Source of the DNA: Entamoeba histolytica HM-1:IMSS
Taxonomy: Eukaryota > Evosea > Mastigamoebida > Endamoebidae
Length of the DNA stretch: 11,032 nt
Direction: 5' to 3'
Assembly: GCF_000208925.1 (NCBI RefSeq)
Contig: NW_001915269.1
Location: 1-11,032, forward strand
Made by a program: the position numbers and the translations under genes. Position 1 is the first letter of the stretch; each line of letters opens with the position of its first letter. Under the pieces are notes generated by a model. It saw only the letters and a list, made by a program, of their open reading frames with translations. It was not told the origin of the DNA and did not search any database. Below, one piece after another: positions 1-8,120 of the stretch.

Positions 1-24
1 TGATATTTGTACGTCTGCATTACA

Positions 25-585
25 ATGGGTGAAGTTGTCAATATCACATGTCCTAATCCATTCCAATTACCCCCTATGACTCCTGATTCTTTCAGAAAAG
101 CATTTGAAAATATTCATAAAAGAGAACGAAGTGGAAGTGGTTCTCGTATTACAAGAAGACGTTCTTCATTATTACGAAATCAAGAAAATCCTTATCGTGC
201 ACAACTAAAACAACCTCACACCCCTCGTTCAAATGGCATTAGTCCAATGAAAATTGTTCAAGAAATACATGAAGGAGATGATTTCTTTGAAAATGGTTTA
301 ACTACTGTAAGAAGGAGATTTGATTCTTGTAACGCTAGAATGAATAGAACACCACTTCAAGAGTTTAGACTCCAACGTAATGAAAGATTCAAACCTAATG
401 ACGTTGGTTCTGTTAAATTAGAAGACCGATATAATAATAATATTTTTAAAGAAACAGCTATTGTACACGAACCTTCAAATGTTAATATTCCTATTGTCCC
501 TGTTCCTATTAGAAGAAGTGATACTGGTCAAGACCCTTTCGAGTTTGCTCCTTTATTCATTTTCGGAGAGCAGTCTCATCAATAA
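25..585 (+). CDS. Hypothetical basic protein with S/T-P sites (186 aa)
   Basis: I do not recognise a family. The start is ATG at 25: an in-frame TGA lies at 1-3 and there is no AG between 4 and 24 that could serve as a splice acceptor, so no upstream exon can join in this frame inside the window. The protein has no signal peptide or membrane segment and looks largely disordered. Residues 24-70 are strongly basic, with an RRRSS stretch at 44-48 typical of basophilic kinase sites. Minimal proline-directed sites lie at T19-P, T66-P, S73-P and T109-P. The C-terminal part (150-180) is rich in proline and hydrophobic residues and ends near an aromatic FAPLFIFG patch at 174-181. This pattern suggests a phosphorylation-regulated, perhaps nuclear or cytoskeletal, adaptor, but that is inference. 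It converges with the SRP68 gene. Its promoter lies outside the window. Confidence 0.72.
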   Translation: MGEVVNITCPNPFQLPPMTPDSFRKAFENIHKRERSGSGSRITRRRSSLLRNQENPYRAQLKQPHTPRSNGISPMKIVQEIHEGDDFFENGLTTVRRRFDSCNARMNRTPLQEFRLQRNERFKPNDVGSVKLEDRYNNNIFKETAIVHEPSNVNIPIVPVPIRRSDTGQDPFEFAPLFIFGEQSHQ

Positions 586-845
586 ATTACTTATTTTCAT
601 TCAAAAAATTTAAATGTTTTTCATGTCTTTTATTTAACTCTCAACAAATAGCATTAAATTAAATAAACTAATTATATATGAAAGAATTAGACATTAATAA
701 ATATTTTATTATAGTTCATCTCTTATGACTCTTATTTTGGATGATTTATTCAATGAATTAAATAAAATACAGTGATTAAATTATAGTCATTGAAATAATA
801 AATTATTAAAAAGAATAAACGAATGAAGTATTAAAAAGGAATGAA
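586..845. other. Convergent intergenic region, no gene seen
   Basis: This AT-rich stretch separates the 3' ends of two convergent genes. Stops occur in all frames and I find no tRNA-like or other structured RNA signature. It must hold both 3' UTRs and polyadenylation regions: T-rich runs follow the plus-strand stop, and a TAATT sits on the minus-strand stop. A weak imperfect dyad at about 771-793 (CAGTGA facing TCATTG) is probably chance. Confidence 0.6.
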
Positions 846-848
846 TTA
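844..848 (-). terminator. TAATT polyadenylation-type motif on the SRP68 stop codon
   Basis: Read on the minus strand, the stop codon TAA is followed directly by TT, giving TAATT, then pyrimidine-rich sequence. UA(A/U)UU motifs at or just after the stop are known features of Entamoeba 3' ends. That this one is used is inferred. Confidence 0.45.
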
Positions 849-2219
849 CCACCATGAGAACCATCCTTTCTTTTCTAATGAAGGATATTCTAAATATTGT
901 GAACAAGCATCAATCATTAAAGCCTTATCTCCTGTTTTTTCTTTCCATAAACTCTTTAACAATTCAACAACTAATTGATGGGTGCAAGTTAAAGTAGTTT
1001 CTAATCTTTTTCTTTCTGAAGCCTCAACAGAAGGAGTTAATTCGTCGATAGTATCAATAAGTTCTCTTAGTTGGGTATAACTTTCTTTTAATTTATTTTG
1101 GTTAAATAATGAAAGACAATGATAATAATTCTGATAGCATTGCCAACTTGATATTTGCCAAGTTTTAGGATTTGGTTTTTTCTTTTCCATATAAATTAAT
1201 TTAGAATATTCAGCCATAACAATATCTAATTTTCCATTTGAGTCTATATGTTCACTTCCAAGAGAAAATTGTCCTAAATGCTTTTCTAATTCATTAATGT
1301 TTTCAATAATTTCTGCAACACTTAATTTATATTTCTCTTCTCTAGCATAATCTAATAACTCTTTATACATCATTCTATTAGCAATTTTTTTATTAGAAAT
1401 CATTTTATTACAATGACTTACTGCTTTCTGGATAATGTTCATTCGTTCTACAATTCCTTTATTTTTACTATCTCTATACTTTTTCATAACATCTCTCATA
1501 AGATCATCAGGAATAGAGAAAAGTTGAGCTTCTCCATCAACAACTTTCCACTTTTCAATTTCTTTAAGTTCTTCTTCTTCTTTAATTTCTGTACCTTCAC
1601 TTTTACAAACTCTGATTTTAGCATTGGCATCATCTACAATATCTCTAAAGATAATTTTACTTTCTTCACTCATCTCTGCATCAATATAACCAATGATAGT
1701 AATGCTTTTAAAATAATACTTTAATGCATCTTCGTATTGATGATCTTCAAATGCTACCATTCCTTTCATATATAAATTATATGCTGTAATTTCTCTTTGA
1801 GTTCTTTTATTACATCCTTTCATTAATCCAATAAATTCTTCACAATATTGTTTCATTTTGTGAAGTCTTCTTTTTTGATGATGTCCTTTTCTTGCTTCAG
1901 TTTCATCAACAGGTTGAAGTTCATTAGCATATGCCCAACATCTTTCTACTTTTAATAAAGGAATCATTAAACATTCTGAAGTTTTCATATGTTCAGCAAC
2001 TAACTTTAATTGTTTAAATTGTTTTTTTTCCCATTTATTGATTAATTGGACTTTTTGTCTTATTCTCTTAATTCTACGTGAACAAAATCTTCTATATCTT
2101 GTATAGTCATCGTGTTTTAATCCATTAACTTGTCTCCAATTGAATATTGTTTCAAAAAGACAAAGATTCAATCCTTTATCAAGTTTAGTTGTGAGTTTTT
2201 TGTATTTAATTTCACTCAT
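846..2219 (-). CDS. SRP68: Signal recognition particle subunit SRP68
   Basis: SRP68 binds SRP RNA and pairs with SRP72 in the particle that delivers ribosomes making secretory proteins to the ER. The N-terminal RNA-binding region is clear. Residues 33-54 hold the hallmark block with HDDYTRYRRFCSRRIKRIR, basic and ending in a run of arginines. Residues 92-102 (ERCWAYANELQ) and the following RKGHHQKRRLHKM (110-122) match the next conserved helices. A TPR-like helical hairpin follows (about 144-176, YMKGMVAFEDHQYEDALKYY). The rest is helical and charged, ending in GWFSWW. At 457 residues it is well short of the usual 600 or so (human about 627), so the C-terminal part, which in other eukaryotes contacts SRP72, is reduced or diverged. 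No frameshift or stop explains this. The start is the first ATG of the conserved frame. It is transcribed divergently from the USP gene. Confidence 0.9.
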   Translation of the reverse strand: MSEIKYKKLTTKLDKGLNLCLFETIFNWRQVNGLKHDDYTRYRRFCSRRIKRIRQKVQLINKWEKKQFKQLKLVAEHMKTSECLMIPLLKVERCWAYANELQPVDETEARKGHHQKRRLHKMKQYCEEFIGLMKGCNKRTQREITAYNLYMKGMVAFEDHQYEDALKYYFKSITIIGYIDAEMSEESKIIFRDIVDDANAKIRVCKSEGTEIKEEEELKEIEKWKVVDGEAQLFSIPDDLMRDVMKKYRDSKNKGIVERMNIIQKAVSHCNKMISNKKIANRMMYKELLDYAREEKYKLSVAEIIENINELEKHLGQFSLGSEHIDSNGKLDIVMAEYSKLIYMEKKKPNPKTWQISSWQCYQNYYHCLSLFNQNKLKESYTQLRELIDTIDELTPSVEASERKRLETTLTCTHQLVVELLKSLWKEKTGDKALMIDACSQYLEYPSLEKKGWFSWW

Positions 2220-2428
2220 TCACTTTATTTTCATTATTCTAGTTCGATTTGGTGATTTATTTTTTATTATTCTTTTATTATTTTTTTACTAGTTATTAAA
2301 TTAAATACAAACTACTCGTGAAAATACATATCAAAAAATCTCAAACTTCATAAAATAAAACAAAAAAAAAATGTTTTTTGTATTACTATGTTTGAAAAAG
2401 AACTAAAAAACTCAAAAGAAGATAGAAA
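2220..2428. promoter_or_regulatory. Divergent promoter region between SRP68 and the USP gene
   Basis: These 209 bases must carry the start regions of both genes. For SRP68 (minus strand) there is a GTATTTAAT at 2308-2300, one base off the Entamoeba TATA-like consensus GTATTTAAA, and a GAACTA at 2245-2240. For the USP gene, see the separate core promoter entry. A run of ten A residues lies at about 2361-2371. The minus-strand elements are short and AT-rich, so chance matches are possible. Confidence 0.5.
2380..2414 (+). promoter_or_regulatory. TATA-like / GAAC / initiator core promoter of the USP gene
   Basis: In order: GTATTACTA (2380-2388, TATA-like), AAGAACT (2398-2404, GAAC element) and AAAAACTCA (2406-2414, eight of nine matches to the Entamoeba initiator AAAAATTCA). 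The TATA-like box begins 26 bases before the initiator and the GAAC element lies between them, the tripartite layout described for E. histolytica genes. The implied 5' UTR is only about 15-20 bases, as is usual in this genus. Usage is inferred from sequence only. Confidence 0.6.
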
Positions 2429-5400
2429 ATGGGAGATGTGAGTCAAAGATACATAGACATCATCAAAACACATATTAAAAAAATTGAAAGAGATGATTCC
2501 ATTAACATAAGTGAAATTATAGATTTAAAAATGGAATTAGAAAATGTAAATATTAATGTATTTGATAAACAATTTGCAAATTTTTATATCAATGAAAGTT
2601 TTCCAATCATTTTTGCTTTTATAAGAAATGAAGAAGTCATTTTAGTGGAAATATTTTATAATATTTTCATTGAATTATGTATTAGATATTATAGCATAGT
2701 TTCTTTAGAATCAAAGAAATTGTTTTTCAGTATTATTAATGACTTTCCTTCAATAAAACTAAAGTTTAAAAAAAAGTTTCATGAAGTCATTGGGATGTAT
2801 ACCCGTTCTGACCAATTGTCATTAATTCAATCTTGTGGTATTTATGATTATGAGATAATAGAACCATTCCTTTCACCTAATAATGTTATAGAATTTAATG
2901 AAATAATACCATTTATTGAACATGGACTTAGTTCAGACCCAATTAACTTCTTTAAGAAGTTATTAGAATTGACTAAAAATAATACTCTTAGGAAAGTTGT
3001 TATAAACTTTATTATTAATAAAGTCACTCTTACAGAAGAAATGAAACAAATGATAAGAATGTATAAACCAAATTCTGTTGAATGTGTTCAGTTATTAAAC
3101 CTTGGAGGTGATCAATGTGCTACAACGATTAATAGTCTATTAACAGATGAAGCAATTGAAATAAATTATCAAACAATTGGAACGCTTAATGTGAATAGAA
3201 CAAGTCAGTTATTTATTCTTTTATATCAACGATTAGTAGAAAATTCTCAGAAAAGGAAAAAAACATATTCTTTATTATTCATTTTAAAAAGTATTGTTCT
3301 TTCATTAGAAAAAGAATGTAATTTTGATGGAATAGATATTTTAATATTTTTACAATTAATTCAAGAAGTAATATATCAAGAATGTAAAGAAGTTCAAATG
3401 GAAGTATTAAGATATTGTCTTCAAGCAATTAAGTTATATATTAATATTAATATAGAAGATTGTTTTGAATATATAAATGAACTTTGGATATTATTAGTTG
3501 ACACTATAGCAATTTCATTTAAAGATTTAATTATATCATTCTTTTGTAATATTTTAAATACACCAAATGAAGTTTTATTAGAATATGAAATAGTTGCTTT
3601 TAGTGATAAAATTACAGAAGAAAATAAAAGTATATTTGATAGTACAAATGGAATTGATTTAATTATTCTTTTAATAGAAAAGATATATAAATTAGAGAAA
3701 AAAGAGAACTACTATAATACAATAGAGTCATTAGAAAGTCTTGAATGGCTAAATGTATTAAAAAAAATAATGAAAAATCTACAATCACCTACAGCTATTG
3801 TTAAAAGTGAAAAATTTTTTAAAGAAATATTATTTAATGCAAAAAGAGAAGACGCTTATAAAACATTAATGAATTGGATTAAAGAAGACCCACAAATATA
3901 TTATTTAAGAATATTACAACTTTTATTAAGAAATGAAGAAAACCATCATCAAAGTATTGGAAAACAAAAATTAGAATATACTGTATTATATAATGGAAAA
4001 GAATATAACGTTATTGGAGAAAGAGATAGTACAATTGAAGAAATTTTATCACAAATTAATGGAATTACAGAATTAAATGGAATTGATACATTATTAACAC
4101 AACAAAAAATAACAAAAAAATCAACACTTGGAGAACTTAATATTCCTTTAACAGAAATATTACATGTGGTTAATGTTAATATAAAAGAAAAATTATCAAA
4201 CTTAAAATCTAAACAAGTAATTGATCAAAAACCAATTGAACAAATTAGTCAAAGTGATGTTAATAAATTAATGGAAGTTTGTGAAGTTTCAAATGAACTA
4301 GCAACTAAAGCACTTCAAATGTATCATTCACTTGATAAAGCAATGAGTCAATTATTAGAAAATAAAAAAGATATTGAACTTGAATTGAATAAGGATTTAT
4401 CCAAAATTAAATTTAAAGGGATTGATTTAAGTTTTATGAAGAAAAAAGTAGAACATAATTCATTAGTTGATTTTGTAATTCAACAAGAAGATATTAAAGA
4501 ATTATTTAGTATCTATGATAATGGAAATCAATCAATTAAACAAATAATATGGTTTATCTTAATGAGATTACCAACTATTATTTCTATTAAAAATGAAGTA
4601 AAACTTTTAAAAGAAGGAAAAGATATTAAAAAAAAAGGAAGTGAATTAATTTATTTTTTACAAACAATTGAACAAGAAGAAGAAATAAATAATTATTGTA
4701 TTGAATGGATTTTTAAATATCTTGATGAAATTAATTCTATTGAAGGAATAGATTTAATAGGAAAAATCTATGGGAAATATTGTCAAAGTAATAAAGAATC
4801 AAATAACGATTATTTTGAAATAATAGAAAAATGTGTTATTTGTATTGAAAAAAATGCAGGAAGTCAAGAATCATTAAGTATTTTAGAAAGTATAATGAAA
4901 ATGATTAATTCTATTGAAGGAAGTGAACACTTTTTAGATGGAGAAAGATTATATTTAGTATTAAAAAATATAATTCAATCAAATCAAAGTAATATTGAAA
5001 TGCAATGTATTATTCCTAAAATTAGTAAATTAGTTATTGAAAGTCTTATTAAAAACAATACATTTGATACTTTTCTTAATAAAGTAATAAGTCATTTATT
5101 TACTATAAACCAATTAAAAGAATCAACAATTCTTTCTCAATGGTATTTAATTCTTTGTGAACTTAGCAAAATATTACAACAACATAAAATACATAAAAAT
5201 ATTGTTATTCAATTAATTCAAAATTGTAAAGAAATTATCAATTTTTGTAATGAAAATTTTACACACAAAGAAATTAGACTACCATTTTGTATTAAAATAT
5301 TAGAAATTCTTATAGAATATTTAACAGACAATGAAATTATAACAATTTCAAATACTTTAATTCAAAAATATATTGAAGATATTTCTATTGTTAGTTATCC

Positions 5401-8008
5401 AAGTAGACATGCTGTTATTCATTTTTTTAATTTTATGAAAGTTAATAAACAAAATATATTTGATACATTAATTGACATTATTTATAAAAAACATCCTAAA
5501 AAAATTGTTCCATTAAATGAATTATCTTCACAAGATGAACATAGACATGGTCATGTTGGATTTTATAATCATGGAGCTACTTGTTATATTAATTCTGCTT
5601 TACAACAATTATACAATATGAAAATATTTAGAGATAATATTCTTGAAATTAATTGTGATGAATTAAAAATTAATTCAAATAAACTAAAAAAGAATTCTAT
5701 TTCTAATAGCCAAAATATAACTATTCTAACAAATAAAAATAAACGAAATTTAGATAAATATAATGTTTATGTTACTAATAAAATGGAAGAAGAAGAAGAA
5801 GACTTTATTGATTATTCCAAAGATCTTGCCATAGAAGTTATTCGTCAATTACAAATTTTATTTACAGAAATGTCAATTGGATCAAAAAAAACTTATTCTA
5901 CTATTCAACTAATTGAATCAATTCAAAATTATAAACATAGAAATGATTTAATAACAATACAACATGATACAAATGATTTTATAAATTTATTATTTGATTG
6001 TATTGAAGAAGCACTTAAAGGAAGTCAAATATTTGACTGTTTTACATGTAAATTTGATGATGTTATTTCTTCTCTTGATAAAAATGTTCCATATAGAAAA
6101 ACACATGAAAGTGAATCAAGAGAACTATTTCTTCCTTTACGAATGAGTGTTGAACTATCATTAGAATCATTTTTCAGAGAAGAAGTATTTAATGGAGAAA
6201 ATATGATTAAAACAGATGATGGAAAATATATTGTTGCAATAAAACAAAATAAACTTAAAAATGCACCACAATATTTATTATTACAATTAAATAGATTTAG
6301 TATTGCAAGTGATCATTTCTCTACAATTAAAAATAATGAAGAATGTTCATTTAATGAAATTATTAATTTAAGTCAATATGGATGTAATCAAGAATATCAA
6401 TTAATTGGTGTTATTGTTCATATTGGAAGTGCAAATGCTGGACATTATTTTAGTTTTATTAAAAATGAAGAAGGATGGTTAGAATGTAATGATAGTCATG
6501 TTTGTTCAGTACCATTTAATAGAGTAAAAGAAGCAGGAATTGGAGGAGGGAATAAATCATCAGGATATATTTTTGTTTATTCACGTATCAATAAAGAAGA
6601 AAATGAAAATATAGTTGGAATTAAATTAAATCCAAGTATAGAAGAAGAAAGAATTGAAATGTTAAGTGATATAATTTATAATGATGTAGAATTATTAAAA
6701 GTTTCAATTGGAAGTGAAATGAATTTATTTGTATGTACATTTATACTAAATATAATAAATTTATCAAGAGAAGATTTATTTGATTTAATTGATCCATTGT
6801 TAATTGAATTAAAAGAAAATGGAAAGAACATATATGCAAATGATGTTATGAAACAAATTGATATTACAAAATGTATTATAAAGAATCAAAGTGAAAGAAG
6901 TAGAATTAGAGTAGTTTATTTATGTAAATGGTTTATTAAAAATGGTTCAAATCAAAATGTTATTTTATTTGTTAAACAAATGAGTAATTTAATAAGTGAA
7001 AGTACAAACAACATTTATTGTTTAAAACAGTTCTTTATAATCTTATATTATTGTTTTAAATCAAGTAAAGAAGTAGAAGAATTTATGTTAAAGAATAACA
7101 TAATTAAAGAATTAATTAAATATATTGAAGGATTAACTGGAAACGATATTTTTAATGAAAATTATTTACCTGATCTTAGTTCATTTATGAAATTACTAAC
7201 TAAAACAATTTGTAAAGCTTCATTAAGTAATGACGGTGAAATTCAATTAACTAAAGAAATAAAAGAAAATCTTTTAGAAGAACCAATATTTACTAGAATG
7301 AGCCAACAACCAATTAAATATATTAGTAAAATTCTTCAATGTATATGTCAAAATAATTACACTATATCACTTAAACTTGCTAATAAAATTAAAAATCAAA
7401 TTAATGAAATGAAGTATAGTGGTCATCAAAGAATTAGTTATGACATTTTAAATTTATTAAAAACTACAGTATTAATGGATGATCTTTATAATTTACTTAG
7501 AAGTTATTTTATATTAAACAATATTGAAACTGTTACTATTTCTCCTTTCGTACCAATTGAAACTAATGAAATGAAAAATGGAATATTAACAAAAATAATT
7601 GAAGTTAATCCAATCAATACTTCTATTATTTCAACTGTGGTTGACTTATCTAAAAATGAAAATGCTGATAATGTTAGAGAAGTTCTCTTTGAAATGAATC
7701 ATGTATTAGAAGATATGGCAATTCATCTCTTAAAACTATTAAAAGAAAAATATTCATCTCAAATACAACAAACTCAAATTCAAATAACTTCTTCTGAAAA
7801 TATTTTCTTACAATTATTAAAGGCTTTAACTATGCAAAAATTCTATTCTTTCCTTTATACTTCAAAAGAACCTATTTGTAAAGATCTTATTCGTTTAATA
7901 GAATTATTCAAATTACGTTATAATTATCTTAAAAAATCTTCTAATGAAGACAAAATTCTTTGTGAATTAATTCAATTAAAGAAATCTTCAATCGCTCCAT
8001 CTGATTAA
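2429..8008 (+). CDS. Large ubiquitin-specific protease, USP9X/USP24/USP34-like
   Basis: A deubiquitinating cysteine protease of peptidase family C19 (1859 aa). Residues 1 to about 510 are helical and look like armadillo/HEAT-type scaffold. About 514-590 resembles a ubiquitin-like fold (YTVLYNGKEYNVIG onward). About 610-647 resembles a UBA domain (LMEVCEVSNELATKAL...AMSQLLEN). More helical sequence leads to the catalytic domain at about 1042-1386. There the Cys box is GFYNHGATCYINSALQQLY with nucleophile C1052; the QQD-type box is QHDTNDF (Q1178); LNRF is at 1287-1290; the His box GHYFSF has H1339; and the third triad residue is D1355 in CNDSHV. A helical tail of about 470 residues follows. 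This order matches the giant USP9X/24/34 group, in shortened form. A lysine/asparagine-rich insert with an acidic EEEEED run separates the Cys and QQD boxes. The zinc-ribbon cysteine pairs appear replaced by DKNV (1217-1220) and TDDG (1262-1265). The triad is intact, so activity is likely. ATG 2429 directly follows a good core promoter. Confidence 0.93.
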   Translation: MGDVSQRYIDIIKTHIKKIERDDSINISEIIDLKMELENVNINVFDKQFANFYINESFPIIFAFIRNEEVILVEIFYNIFIELCIRYYSIVSLESKKLFFSIINDFPSIKLKFKKKFHEVIGMYTRSDQLSLIQSCGIYDYEIIEPFLSPNNVIEFNEIIPFIEHGLSSDPINFFKKLLELTKNNTLRKVVINFIINKVTLTEEMKQMIRMYKPNSVECVQLLNLGGDQCATTINSLLTDEAIEINYQTIGTLNVNRTSQLFILLYQRLVENSQKRKKTYSLLFILKSIVLSLEKECNFDGIDILIFLQLIQEVIYQECKEVQMEVLRYCLQAIKLYININIEDCFEYINELWILLVDTIAISFKDLIISFFCNILNTPNEVLLEYEIVAFSDKITEENKSIFDSTNGIDLIILLIEKIYKLEKKENYYNTIESLESLEWLNVLKKIMKNLQSPTAIVKSEKFFKEILFNAKREDAYKTLMNWIKEDPQIYYLRILQLLLRNEENHHQSIGKQKLEYTVLYNGKEYNVIGERDSTIEEILSQINGITELNGIDTLLTQQKITKKSTLGELNIPLTEILHVVNVNIKEKLSNLKSKQVIDQKPIEQISQSDVNKLMEVCEVSNELATKALQMYHSLDKAMSQLLENKKDIELELNKDLSKIKFKGIDLSFMKKKVEHNSLVDFVIQQEDIKELFSIYDNGNQSIKQIIWFILMRLPTIISIKNEVKLLKEGKDIKKKGSELIYFLQTIEQEEEINNYCIEWIFKYLDEINSIEGIDLIGKIYGKYCQSNKESNNDYFEIIEKCVICIEKNAGSQESLSILESIMKMINSIEGSEHFLDGERLYLVLKNIIQSNQSNIEMQCIIPKISKLVIESLIKNNTFDTFLNKVISHLFTINQLKESTILSQWYLILCELSKILQQHKIHKNIVIQLIQNCKEIINFCNENFTHKEIRLPFCIKILEILIEYLTDNEIITISNTLIQKYIEDISIVSYPSRHAVIHFFNFMKVNKQNIFDTLIDIIYKKHPKKIVPLNELSSQDEHRHGHVGFYNHGATCYINSALQQLYNMKIFRDNILEINCDELKINSNKLKKNSISNSQNITILTNKNKRNLDKYNVYVTNKMEEEEEDFIDYSKDLAIEVIRQLQILFTEMSIGSKKTYSTIQLIESIQNYKHRNDLITIQHDTNDFINLLFDCIEEALKGSQIFDCFTCKFDDVISSLDKNVPYRKTHESESRELFLPLRMSVELSLESFFREEVFNGENMIKTDDGKYIVAIKQNKLKNAPQYLLLQLNRFSIASDHFSTIKNNEECSFNEIINLSQYGCNQEYQLIGVIVHIGSANAGHYFSFIKNEEGWLECNDSHVCSVPFNRVKEAGIGGGNKSSGYIFVYSRINKEENENIVGIKLNPSIEEERIEMLSDIIYNDVELLKVSIGSEMNLFVCTFILNIINLSREDLFDLIDPLLIELKENGKNIYANDVMKQIDITKCIIKNQSERSRIRVVYLCKWFIKNGSNQNVILFVKQMSNLISESTNNIYCLKQFFIILYYCFKSSKEVEEFMLKNNIIKELIKYIEGLTGNDIFNENYLPDLSSFMKLLTKTICKASLSNDGEIQLTKEIKENLLEEPIFTRMSQQPIKYISKILQCICQNNYTISLKLANKIKNQINEMKYSGHQRISYDILNLLKTTVLMDDLYNLLRSYFILNNIETVTISPFVPIETNEMKNGILTKIIEVNPINTSIISTVVDLSKNENADNVREVLFEMNHVLEDMAIHLLKLLKEKYSSQIQQTQIQITSSENIFLQLLKALTMQKFYSFLYTSKEPICKDLIRLIELFKLRYNYLKKSSNEDKILCELIQLKKSSIAPSD

Positions 8009-8068
8009 AATAAATATTTTTTAAGTTCTTCTTTTTTTTTTAGTTTCGTTTTTAGAAAACATCAAAAT

Positions 8069-8101
8069 ATAAATATAATTTATACAAAATCTTAAAAATC
8101 A
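8069..8101 (+). promoter_or_regulatory. Possible core promoter of the coiled-coil/saposin gene
   Basis: An AT-rich TATA-like stretch (TATAAATATAATTTATA, from 8068) is followed by AAAAATCA at 8094-8101, which is the initiator consensus AAAAATTCA less one T. This would give a 5' UTR of about 20-25 bases. There is no GAAC element on this strand in the 112-base gap. In such AT-rich DNA the match is weak evidence. Confidence 0.35.
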
Positions 8102-8120
8102 TTTTAAAGTTGATTTTACT

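Noticed and set aside
7..24. Upstream TTG-initiated extension of the first gene
   Set aside because: A eukaryotic start at TTG is unlikely when a good ATG follows at 25, and the extension is bounded by an in-frame TGA at 1-3.
771..793. Imperfect inverted repeat in the convergent gap
   Set aside because: The arms are about six bases with a mismatch and a long AT spacer, which is expected by chance in such DNA.
1413..1724. Plus-strand open frame of 103 codons
   Set aside because: It lies inside the conserved minus-strand SRP68 gene and is rich in F, I, N and S, as expected from the antisense of a lysine/glutamate-rich protein.
8021..8043. Pyrimidine tract ending in TAG, resembling a splice acceptor
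   Set aside because: It follows the USP stop codon, no GTTTGT donor precedes it nearby, and the SAPLIP gene has its own ATG and signal peptide downstream.
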